Source: Draconibacterium sp. (GTDB lineage: Bacteria; Bacteroidota; Bacteroidia; Bacteroidales; Prolixibacteraceae). From it: 13,928 bases of DNA. The translations under genes and the position numbers were made by a program. Positions 5,503-13,143 of the stretch are shown piece after piece; the stretch's first letter is position 1, and each line of letters opens with the position of its first letter. The notes below the pieces were generated by a model. It worked only from the letters and a program-made list of their open reading frames with translations. It searched no databases and was not told the origin of the DNA. The stretch spans positions 1 through 13,928 of the forward strand of contig JAUVDE010000044.1 in assembly GCA_030595485.1 (NCBI GenBank), written 5' to 3'.

Positions 5503-8292
5503 CTATTTTATGGTGAGCCAGGTGTATCCTTGTGCAGGAATTGCGATTTCAATTTCTATTTTATAATCGCGACTTAGTTTGTACGATTGTATGTTTTCTC
5601 CATTTACGGCTATGTTGGCATTATCTGTTATGCCTGTATAATAAAGTGGCAATGTTATTTTACGTGTCATTTCTTCATTTGTAGGATTAAAAAACATGGC
5701 CAAACCTTTTTGCTCAAGCTCAGGGTTTACATGTAAAAATCCATCCCAATCTTTACCCGAAGGACGTCGTAGATGAATGATGTCGCTGTTAAGAATGTTG
5801 CGATATTTTTTATACCAGTCAATTGATTTAATAACTAATTCTTTTGTTTCTGGTGCATCATAAAGTCTTGGTCCACGGTAGCATGCCTGAACGCCAGCAC
5901 CATAGTTTTGCATCATCTGGTTTTCGTAATCTTTCAAATGTTCTTTAAGTGGTTCCATAGTTGCAGCGGTTCCTCCGCCGTGGTATTGAGTAAGTGGCAC
6001 AAAAGTCCAGCACATGCTTGGAATACGGGTCCACAAACCATCATAAATATTTTGACGACCAAGAACAGCCTGTCTTTCGCGGGGTAGCGACCAGTTTACT
6101 TCGCGGTAGCCAATACCCACTTTGTTTGTTCCCGAGTTCACATAAAAATCGGGAACATTCATGTAAATTCCTTCGGAGCGCATCCATTTGTATAAATTCT
6201 GAATTTGTGAATATTGTTTCCACTGTGAGTCGCCCAGACCGTTGTGGTATGCGTGGGTTGTTGATGCACAAACATTGCCGGGATAGGAGCCATCATTTTC
6301 AAAAACCTGCATCCCGGTTTCAGTATAAAACTTCTTTATTTTCCGGAAATAGTCGTATCCCCACTCACTAGACAAACAGGGCGACGAGCCAAAAATCATT
6401 CCTCCACGTTCTCCCGTTTCTGGATTTATTACGTCTACTTCGTCGCTAATCCAACGGCTGGAAAGAAGCGAATAGCCCCCTAGTTCAATTCCTTTTGAGT
6501 TAGCGTATTCGCGCAATTCACGAAATTTTTCATAATTGCCATCTGCTTCGTGTTCCATATCTAAGCCACTTCCAAAACTAAGGATTACCATTTCGTAACC
6601 TACTTCGGCGCATTGGTCAATGGCTTCTTTAACCACCTTTTCTTTTGTGGATGTCAGATGCAAGAAAATTGGATTTTCAGTGGTCCATGGTGAAATAGTT
6701 CGGTACATTTTTCTGATTGTAAGTCCTTTGCGTTCTTCGTCGCGTGTGTCCATTGGCGTTTCCCAAACCAGGAATGTTTTAAGCGATTCTCCTGGCACAA
6801 TACCCGTTTCTGGGCCAAGCGGAGGTTTCACCTCAAGCATGCATGGCAGCTGTAATGGGTAATTGGTTTGCGAAGTGTAACGCGTGTCGGGTACCCAATA
6901 AGTGGTATTGTCCGATGGCTTTTGCTGCATCGATCCAAAAGCATAGTCGCTTTCAATATGAATATTAGGAAGTGTCCAATTGTCAGGAATATCAACCAGA
7001 CTTTCGCCTTCAACCATTGCCAGTTGTTCCAGTTTAAACGAATTTAGTTGAACTAGCATTTCAGAATTATTGGTAAACTCAATCCATTTGCCAAGGGTAG
7101 GGATGCCGTCGTACATTTCAAAATGAACTTTGGCGGTAATACCATCTTTTTTTAGTGTGAAAACAAGTTCTTTTCCACTTGGCATTTTATCGTTTCCGGC
7201 CCAGCGAACTCGTTTCCATGGCATGCGGTCGGAAATGTTTTTCACCTCAAAACTCTCCACCAAAAACGAATTTGGAGCAATGGATAAATCATCAATCCAT
7301 TTTTTTAAGGTATAGGCATATTCGGGCTGCTTGCTTAATCCTCCTATGCTGTATTTTTTTCCGTCGATGGTAACCGATCCTTCGTTCGAAACTGCTCGTA
7401 AGAGGCTTTCTCCAGTCATTAAATTTTGGTAATCAACTGTTGCAAGGTTGGGCTGCACCCTAAAAACTCGTGCAATTAAACCATTTGTCAGAATTATCTC
7501 TTTTTGATCGTTTGCCTTGTAAACTCCGGCTTTTGCTTTCGTATTATCAATCAGCCAATCGTAGCCGGGTTGGGTAAGCGGCAATTTTATTTCGGGAAGA
7601 GCCGAAACCAATTTCGATAGTTTTGAGCTTACTTCATTAGACTGTACAATTTTCTCGCCTACATATTCGGGCGCAACGGCAACCGGGGCAATTTCCATGT
7701 ATTCAATTTTCGGTTCAATCCAAACAGCATGGTCGCCACTAACGCCGTCGCCAGCATCTTCAACAATCATTTCTATTGTTCCACCACGCAAGGGAATATC
7801 AATTTCCTTTGGCTGGTCGCCTTGTCGCATTATGCCGCTGTTAAATACTTCTTTGCCTTTTGCGATGACTTTAAAAATTACACTTCCGGAAGCAACTGTT
7901 CCGTTATTACCCGCAACTCCAATAAACTGTTTGCTCGTCTCTGTTGCGTTATAAAGCATTTGCGTTCCATCAGTTAGCGGAATGGATTTTACTGTCGTGG
8001 CATCGTAGTTAATGTTGTTGTCGTTAACCCCAACTTTGGCCGTAAAATATCGACTGTTGTTCAAATTCAGTTTCAGAATTGATTTTGAATGTACACCAAT
8101 ACCATTTTCGAATTCAACGCCAGCTACCGAAATAACTTCGCCTGTAACCGAGGCATTTTTTACTGGAGCACCATAATTCTGCTGTGCCAGCGAAATGTCA
8201 AGGTTTTCTACTTTGATAGTGGTTTGGGCTTTTGATTGCCAGGCAAATAATAGAATTCCTGCAAGGATGAGTATCGTTTTATTCAGCTTCAT
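5503..8292 (-). CDS. NPCBM-domain alpha-galactosidase-like glycoside hydrolase
   Basis: The 929-residue protein has a signal peptide ending near A22 (SKAQ). Residues about 25-200 form an NPCBM carbohydrate-binding domain (GVEFENGIGVHSKSILKLNL; later AGDGVSGDHAVWIEPKIEY). A beta-rich region (about 230-520) resembles the N-terminal supersandwich domain of GH36 and related enzymes. The TIM-barrel region (about 540-830) contains GYEMVILSFGSGLD (565-578) and the segment VFENDGSYPGN (663-673). D667 there is the best nucleophile candidate for a retaining clan GH-D-type enzyme. Acid/base candidates are D715 (NVPDFY) or E731 (GYREVNW). A C-terminal beta-domain follows from about 840. The exact family is uncertain: it is GH36/GH27-like in layout but lacks signatures I would call canonical. 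The gene starts 2 bases after the upstream stop codon. Alpha-galactosidase or alpha-GalNAc'ase-type activity is inferred. Confidence 0.75.
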   Translation of the reverse strand: MKLNKTILILAGILLFAWQSKAQTTIKVENLDISLAQQNYGAPVKNASVTGEVISVAGVEFENGIGVHSKSILKLNLNNSRYFTAKVGVNDNNINYDATTVKSIPLTDGTQMLYNATETSKQFIGVAGNNGTVASGSVIFKVIAKGKEVFNSGIMRQGDQPKEIDIPLRGGTIEMIVEDAGDGVSGDHAVWIEPKIEYMEIAPVAVAPEYVGEKIVQSNEVSSKLSKLVSALPEIKLPLTQPGYDWLIDNTKAKAGVYKANDQKEIILTNGLIARVFRVQPNLATVDYQNLMTGESLLRAVSNEGSVTIDGKKYSIGGLSKQPEYAYTLKKWIDDLSIAPNSFLVESFEVKNISDRMPWKRVRWAGNDKMPSGKELVFTLKKDGITAKVHFEMYDGIPTLGKWIEFTNNSEMLVQLNSFKLEQLAMVEGESLVDIPDNWTLPNIHIESDYAFGSMQQKPSDNTTYWVPDTRYTSQTNYPLQLPCMLEVKPPLGPETGIVPGESLKTFLVWETPMDTRDEERKGLTIRKMYRTISPWTTENPIFLHLTSTKEKVVKEAIDQCAEVGYEMVILSFGSGLDMEHEADGNYEKFRELREYANSKGIELGGYSLLSSRWISDEVDVINPETGERGGMIFGSSPCLSSEWGYDYFRKIKKFYTETGMQVFENDGSYPGNVCASTTHAYHNGLGDSQWKQYSQIQNLYKWMRSEGIYMNVPDFYVNSGTNKVGIGYREVNWSLPRERQAVLGRQNIYDGLWTRIPSMCWTFVPLTQYHGGGTAATMEPLKEHLKDYENQMMQNYGAGVQACYRGPRLYDAPETKELVIKSIDWYKKYRNILNSDIIHLRRPSGKDWDGFLHVNPELEQKGLAMFFNPTNEEMTRKITLPLYYTGITDNANIAVNGENIQSYKLSRDYKIEIEIAIPAQGYTWLTIK

Positions 8293-8294
8293 AA

Positions 8295-10715
8295 TTATAG
8301 TTTTATTGCTTCTCCTTCGTTTATAGTCTTGATTTCCAGTTTTACCGGAACATCTGTTTGGCTATCAAATTCACAATCGAAAATAAGGCTGTGAGAACCT
8401 GTGCCTATTTCAAATTTCTTCGCTTCAATTACTATGGTTTCAATCTTTTGCCAGTATTTGTTATAAATAATTGCCGAATTTTTTCCTGAATATTTAAGGT
8501 GAGCACCGGCAGGTAATTCAATGGTCAATTCTACTTTCTTAAAATTGTCAATATCGAAACTTAAATTTTTAATGCCGGTTTCTTTTGGTGCGCTTATGAG
8601 AAATTGTACAGCTTGTGTATTGTTGTCATTATTGAATTCAAATTTAGAATGTACTGGTTCACCTGGTTGACGTATTTTTTGTTTGTGTTCGAAACGGTTT
8701 AATTGGTACTGATATAAAGTCCATGAATTTTCAGCTACGGGCACCAAATGAAATTCATTTTTAATGTCTTCCATTCGTTTTTTCTGTTCGCTAGAAAAAG
8801 CTCCGGCATGTCGTAATTTTTCCCAAACAGCAATCTTTTCTAAAATTTGTTCGCCTAAACCATGCGTTGCAATAACCCTTTCAGAAGTTGTGAGGGCAAA
8901 ACCTGCATCGAAACCAGCGGCACGAGCCAAAAGCCATTCAACATCTTCCATGCTTATTTGTGCCGACATACTAAACCATCCCAACATGCAGGGCATTAAA
9001 TTGCGGCGGTAATAATCCTGATTCATTAATCGGTATTGTGTTTGACTCTCTCTAAAACCTGCATACCAGGGTTCTCCCCAATTCATGCGCGTGTAAATGT
9101 GCCAGAAATAGTGGCTGGGGTTACTCGCATCGTTAATAATTTTTCCTTGCAATTCAGGTTTCAAATTGTCGTACCAGGTTTTAGCAAAACGCAGGCGCGC
9201 GTATTGTCCCATTCCTGTAGACCAAACTCCTTCCAGTCCATCAAACGATATTTGTTTCAGATTGGTTTCATTGTATAAGTCGGCTATTTTAGTGGCTATT
9301 TCATCCGAAAGTTCGTTGTTTGAAAGAAAGGTTTTATAACCGTGATCCATTAATTTCGAAATGGTTGCCCCTTTCTCATGTGCTGTTGCAGTCGTTTCGA
9401 AAGCACCCCGTTCGCAATCGAGTAAAATCCATGGGGCTGATTCTGAAACACTGGCATAACGAATAATTTCATTTCCAACAACAACAGTATGTAAACTGTT
9501 ATTTTTCATTTGATTGAAGAATGTGGGATCTTCAATTTCTATTGACTTGGTTTCTTTATCAATCGAATTTACTAAAATGCTGCTTCCAACCTTTGCCAGA
9601 CGCGGGTCGGGAGTTGGAGTAACATAAGGGTCGTTGGTGGTAATGAAATTAGATAAAGTATGAAGGCCAAGGTGTACACCTTGTTTCTCTGCACGTTCAA
9701 CACAACGTTTCATGCTTTCCCAGTTGTCAGGGAATGCATTTTTTTGTAAGTCGAAATGTCCCCAGTTTTCGAAAGGCCCACCATGATATAAATATTTTAG
9801 ACCTGCTTTTTTTGTAAGTTCAATCGCTTTGTCTAGATTATCTTCCGAAAAAGATTGAATAAGGTAAGATGCGGATGCATGAGTTGTCGCTTTTCCCCAC
9901 TCCCCATCAATCTCGGGATGAGGAAGGCCTTCCTCTATTTCAATGGTGCCAATTGTTTGTAGTGCATTTTCAGCTTTGCAACCGAAAAGGGCGATTTTGG
10001 TTCCGATTAAACCTCCATCGTCGAAGGCAGGGACGAAATAATTTTCGTGGCTCCAAACCTTAATAACTCTGTCGCTACTTCTGTCGCGGCAATAGGCCTG
10101 GATAATACTTCCAAACTCGGTGTGTTTAGCGGTCTGACCACGGTATAAAACTTTAACCGAGTCGCCAATATCTACCAAATTATTGGTGGCAAAAATGTCG
10201 TAAGCCGGTTCTGTATCATCTTCATTTGTTGGGTATCCGCCCAAGGTTTTTGGATTTAGCGACTGAATACCAATGGCAAAATCATCGTTTCGAACAACTC
10301 CAACTGTTTCGCCTACCACTTTTTTAATGGTAGTTGCAAAGGGCCCCCAAATGGCTATATCTGGTTTTGCATTTCCTTCAAGTTTTATCAATTCGAAGGT
10401 AGTGTAAGCTCCTTTTTGTGCAACTGCAAGTTCAGCTAAAGTATTAATGCCACTAAAAGTTAATTTTAAGGCAGTGCCTTTTTCATTCCACTCCAATTTT
10501 GATGGATGATAAATTGTACTGTCGGCACGAAGTGACAATAAATAAGATTGCTGGTTTTTAGGAATGTATTCCTTTTTACTGGTTTTGTCCCAAAAACTTA
10601 CAAGCTGACCTTTATCGTTTAGTTGAATTTGGAATTCTTCGCTTGAAAGTTTTAGTTGATTTGAGGAACAAGCTGTTAATAACAGTAAGGCTATCAGGTA
10701 ATAAAAGTTTTTCAT
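8295..10715 (-). CDS. Outer-membrane lipoprotein with putative TIM-barrel glycosidase domain, family unassigned
   Basis: The 806-residue protein has a lipoprotein signal with lipobox L13-T14-A15-C16 followed by SSNQ. Residues about 20-260 are beta-rich. From about 280 a TIM-barrel-like pattern appears: DKAIELTKKAGLKYLYHGG (295-313), RAEKQGVHLGLHT (341-353), then ISFDGLEG (489-496) and INDASNPSHYFWH (527-539). D492 and E495 in the FDGLEG motif are the best catalytic candidates (inference). An insertion at about 391-455 has the pattern G-N-E-I-I-R-Y...C-E-R-G...T-A-x-H-x-x-G-A. It resembles small beta-modules I know from phage structural proteins and some polysaccharide-active proteins. A C-terminal beta-domain (about 690-800) may bind sugar. 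I cannot name the GH family. It is the second gene of the operon and probably acts at the cell surface or the inner face of the outer membrane. Confidence 0.75.
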   Translation of the reverse strand: MKNFYYLIALLLLTACSSNQLKLSSEEFQIQLNDKGQLVSFWDKTSKKEYIPKNQQSYLLSLRADSTIYHPSKLEWNEKGTALKLTFSGINTLAELAVAQKGAYTTFELIKLEGNAKPDIAIWGPFATTIKKVVGETVGVVRNDDFAIGIQSLNPKTLGGYPTNEDDTEPAYDIFATNNLVDIGDSVKVLYRGQTAKHTEFGSIIQAYCRDRSSDRVIKVWSHENYFVPAFDDGGLIGTKIALFGCKAENALQTIGTIEIEEGLPHPEIDGEWGKATTHASASYLIQSFSEDNLDKAIELTKKAGLKYLYHGGPFENWGHFDLQKNAFPDNWESMKRCVERAEKQGVHLGLHTLSNFITTNDPYVTPTPDPRLAKVGSSILVNSIDKETKSIEIEDPTFFNQMKNNSLHTVVVGNEIIRYASVSESAPWILLDCERGAFETTATAHEKGATISKLMDHGYKTFLSNNELSDEIATKIADLYNETNLKQISFDGLEGVWSTGMGQYARLRFAKTWYDNLKPELQGKIINDASNPSHYFWHIYTRMNWGEPWYAGFRESQTQYRLMNQDYYRRNLMPCMLGWFSMSAQISMEDVEWLLARAAGFDAGFALTTSERVIATHGLGEQILEKIAVWEKLRHAGAFSSEQKKRMEDIKNEFHLVPVAENSWTLYQYQLNRFEHKQKIRQPGEPVHSKFEFNNDNNTQAVQFLISAPKETGIKNLSFDIDNFKKVELTIELPAGAHLKYSGKNSAIIYNKYWQKIETIVIEAKKFEIGTGSHSLIFDCEFDSQTDVPVKLEIKTINEGEAIKL

Positions 10716-10735
10716 TGGTATTAATATATTTTTAT

Positions 10736-10765
10736 CCTTCAGCTTTTCAAATGAAATGCAGAAGG
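10736..10765. repeat. 30-bp imperfect palindrome upstream of the lipoprotein gene
   Basis: The left half CCTTCAGCTTTTCAA and the right half ATGAAATGCAGAAGG pair at 12 of 15 positions, with only A/A and T/T mismatches and an A/A centre. The site lies 20 bases before the ATG at 10715, in the only long gap (120 bases) within the operon. No T-tract follows on the minus strand, so it is not an ordinary terminator. It may be an operator for an internal promoter, or an mRNA hairpin that sets the level of downstream genes relative to the first gene. No good -33/-7 promoter is visible beside it. Confidence 0.5.
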
Positions 10766-10835
10766 GGTGTTTTGATCAGTAAGGTTTCACGTACGTAGAA
10801 AACAATTTTGTGCAAGTAAAAATTTTATTTTTTAT

Positions 10836-12185
10836 TTATTCAATAATGTCGAGTGCTTGGTTGTACATCCAACGTCCGCGTGTAAAGTCAGGCACATCAA
10901 CAGAGTCGCTACGGTTGGCAACCGATTCTTCGCTTAATGGGCCAATCGCCGACCATGAAGCAGCATCGTAAACATCTTGGTCAAGTGCTTCGCCATTTCG
11001 CAGGCAATAAATCATACGCCAATTCATTAAGAAATCCATGCCTCCATGACCACCGTTTTTCTTGGCTTGTTTTTCCATTTTTTTCCAGAAGGGATGTTCG
11101 TATTTTTTGTAGCATTTGTCAAGGTCTTGCCACTCGTGGGTATTCCCCATTTCGGTAACTGCCACGCGGTCTGGATATCCACGGAATACTCCTTTTGTAC
11201 CCTGAATAAGGTTAATGCGGTCGTAGGGGCGGGGAGTTGTTGTATCGTGCTGAATCATAACACTACGCCCCAACTTAGTTTTTACCAGTGAAGTATTCAT
11301 GTCGCCACAAATGTAATTTCGTTGATTTCGAAGGTGGTTTTCTGTAAAATGTTCTTTGGCGTATGCTGCACGTCCCAAAGCCGGCGAACTCATCGATGTA
11401 AGATAATCGAACTGATCGCCCCGATTAATATTCATGTATTGCGAAACCGGCCCTAAACCATGGGTTGGGTAAAGGTTCCCATTACGTTTTTCGTGATGCG
11501 TTGTTCTCCAGGTTCCAATACCTTTGTCTACCATTCGCATTTGCGAGCGCAGGTCGTGAATATAGGCGCATTCACCATGTAATAGCTTTCCAAATACACC
11601 CAGTCGAACCATATTCAGTACCATCAATTCTTCGCGGCCATAACACACATTCTCCATCATCATGCAGTTTTTCTGCGTTTTCTCCGATGTGTCAACCAAC
11701 TGCCAGCACTCTTCTAAAGTTACCGCTGCCGGAACTTCGGTAAAAGCATGTTTGCCGGAAAGCATGGCATCAACACACATGGGCGTGTGCCAGCGCCACG
11801 GAGTACCAATTACAACTGCATCAATATCGTCGCGTTCTAAAAGTCGGCGGTAATCATAGTCGCCGCGTGTATAAGTCTCGGGTGCTGGTTGACCTGCATC
11901 AACGCACATTTTTACCGATATGTCTGTGGCATCCGAATCGATGTCACACAAAGCTTTGATTTCAGCGCCTTCAATATTTAAATAATGTTTCAGGTGACTT
12001 CTATTTCGGCCTCCCAAACCAATCATTCCCAAACGAACTACATCAAGTGGTTTCGATTTCAATCCAAACACCGATTTGTTTGATGAAGTTGTATTTCCGA
12101 ATGATGCTTTTGAATTACCAACTACAACAACGCCAGCTGTTGCTGCTAGTGTTGTTTTTAAGAATTTACGTCTGTTGTTTTCCAT
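10836..12185 (-). CDS. GH109-type NAD-dependent glycosidase (alpha-N-acetylgalactosaminidase-like), Tat-exported
   Basis: The 449-residue protein begins with a Tat signal (NNRRKFLKTT, then a hydrophobic stretch to about residue 30). The Rossmann domain has the dinucleotide motif G56-L-G58-G59-R60 and the family segment GTPWRWH (127-133). Diagnostic GH109 stretches follow: ENVCYGRE (178-185), YIHDLR (208-213), RNGNLYPTHGLGP (234-246), MNINRGDQFDYL (251-262), HDTTTPRPY (313-321), GHGGMDF (379-385) and PDFTRGRW (432-439). These match the GH109 enzyme of Elizabethkingia meningoseptica as I recall it. GH109 enzymes keep a bound NAD and cleave by a transient oxidation and elimination mechanism. The founding member releases terminal alpha-GalNAc. 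Other Gfo/Idh/MocA proteins are simple dehydrogenases, but the motifs favour GH109. It is the first gene of the operon, and the substrate may differ from blood-group-type GalNAc. Confidence 0.87.
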   Translation of the reverse strand: MENNRRKFLKTTLAATAGVVVVGNSKASFGNTTSSNKSVFGLKSKPLDVVRLGMIGLGGRNRSHLKHYLNIEGAEIKALCDIDSDATDISVKMCVDAGQPAPETYTRGDYDYRRLLERDDIDAVVIGTPWRWHTPMCVDAMLSGKHAFTEVPAAVTLEECWQLVDTSEKTQKNCMMMENVCYGREELMVLNMVRLGVFGKLLHGECAYIHDLRSQMRMVDKGIGTWRTTHHEKRNGNLYPTHGLGPVSQYMNINRGDQFDYLTSMSSPALGRAAYAKEHFTENHLRNQRNYICGDMNTSLVKTKLGRSVMIQHDTTTPRPYDRINLIQGTKGVFRGYPDRVAVTEMGNTHEWQDLDKCYKKYEHPFWKKMEKQAKKNGGHGGMDFLMNWRMIYCLRNGEALDQDVYDAASWSAIGPLSEESVANRSDSVDVPDFTRGRWMYNQALDIIE

Positions 12186-12231
12186 GGTTGATTCTATTTT
12201 GTAGATTTTTTATCTTCAATTTTTATAATAT

Positions 12232-12239
12232 CAAAAATA
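12232..12239 (-). promoter_or_regulatory. Possible -7 element of the glycan operon promoter
   Basis: The minus strand reads TATTTTTG, matching the Bacteroidota -7 consensus TAnnTTTG, 46 bases before the ATG of the GH109 gene. No TTTG is found at the expected -33 position (that stretch is GGCC), so a regulator may be needed or the match may be chance in an A/T-rich region. No comparably good promoter was found for the divergent folE gene in the same 238-base gap. Confidence 0.3.
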
Positions 12240-12263
12240 AATAATTTATTCTTCGGATGGCCT

Positions 12264-12275
12264 CTTTTTAAAAAG
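12264..12275. repeat. Perfect 12-bp palindrome in the divergent intergenic region
   Basis: CTTTTTAAAAAG is a perfect palindrome. It begins 24 bases beyond the candidate -7 element, roughly where an activator touching the -35/-45 region of the operon promoter would bind. A/T-rich palindromes arise easily by chance here, so the functional meaning is weak. Confidence 0.3.
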
Positions 12276-12423
12276 TTTAAAAACATTTAGGGGTGAAATC
12301 AGGTATTATGGGATAGAATATTTTTATTTGTTTAATTGACCATGAGCTAAAATTAAACAAAATACTAATCAGTCTGTTTCTTTTTTAAAGGAGATAATCG
12401 TACACATCGAAATTAGACATATT

Positions 12424-13143
12424 ATGAGTTACAGAGAAGAGATAATTCTAACAAAAGTGAATGGCAATAGTGGTTTGAGTGAAACCCTTTCGGATAAAAC
12501 TGTTTTTGATGCATTAGGAGATAATCATATTGGAACATCAATTGAAACACCGATGCGAGAGGACGCATTTGATTTAAGAGACAACGAAAAAGTAGCGGCA
12601 ATAGAAGATAAGTTCAGAGATATTATGAATATAATGGGGATGGATTTAACGGACGATAGTTTGCAGGGTACTCCACACCGAGTGGCGAAAATGTATATTA
12701 AAGAAATATTTTACGGTCTTAATCCTGCCAATAAACCAAAGGTTTCGGTATTTGAGAATAAGTTTGGGTATGGTGAAATGTTGGTAGAGAAAAATATTAA
12801 TTTAAACTCTACTTGCGAACACCATTTTCTTCCGATAGCTGGGAAAGCCCATGTGGCCTATATTTCGAGTGGCGAAGTAATTGGCTTGAGCAAAATTAAT
12901 CGTATTGTTGATTATTACGCTCGTCGTCCACAAGTACAGGAACGTTTAACGGTACAAATCGCCAATGAATTAAAGGAAATATTAAAAACAGATGATGTCG
13001 CTGTTGTAATCGATGCCAAGCACATGTGTGTTTCATCTCGTGGAATTCAAGATGAAAGTAGTAGCACGTTAACTGCAGAGTATGGTGGGCAATTTAAAGA
13101 TAAAGCTGTTCGCGATGAGTTTTTAAAGTACCTCGAACTTTAA
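12424..13143 (+). CDS. folE: GTP cyclohydrolase I
   Basis: The enzyme converts GTP to 7,8-dihydroneopterin triphosphate, the entry step to folate (and in some bacteria queuosine) synthesis, in the cytoplasm. The zinc ligands are visible as C131-E-H-H134 (STCEHHF) and C202 (KHMCVSSRG). Other family signatures are QGTPHRVAKMY (81-91), HHFLPIAGKAHVAY (133-146), GLSKINRIVDYYARRPQVQE (154-173) and SSRGIQDESS (204-213). The length of 239 residues includes about 45 N-terminal residues before the core, a variable region in this family. The start ATG at 12424 lacks a Shine-Dalgarno at normal distance; an AAAGGAG sits about 30 bases upstream, too far to act. The gene is divergent from the glycan operon and unrelated in function. 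Its stop overlaps that of the convergent gene at 13140. Confidence 0.97.
   Translation: MSYREEIILTKVNGNSGLSETLSDKTVFDALGDNHIGTSIETPMREDAFDLRDNEKVAAIEDKFRDIMNIMGMDLTDDSLQGTPHRVAKMYIKEIFYGLNPANKPKVSVFENKFGYGEMLVEKNINLNSTCEHHFLPIAGKAHVAYISSGEVIGLSKINRIVDYYARRPQVQERLTVQIANELKEILKTDDVAVVIDAKHMCVSSRGIQDESSSTLTAEYGGQFKDKAVRDEFLKYLEL

Larger units (their letters stand above)
1142..12185 (-). other. Predicted seven-gene glycan-processing operon
   Basis: Seven minus-strand genes run without interruption. In transcription order the gaps are 120, 2, 6, 12, 11 and 30 bases. All seven products carry an export signal: Tat for two, Sec signal peptidase I for three, lipoprotein for two. No TonB receptor of the SusC type, SusD lipoprotein, sulfatase, kinase or transcription regulator lies in the window. 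Transcription probably starts upstream of 12185, since the next gene is divergent. No convincing terminator follows 1142: the stretch 1100-1138 can form only a weak A/T-rich hairpin without a T-tract directly after it. Confidence 0.75.

Noticed and set aside
12388..12400. AAAGGAG as the ribosome binding site of folE.
   Set aside because: It is about 30 bases before the ATG, too far for normal pairing, and Bacteroidota rarely rely on Shine-Dalgarno sites.
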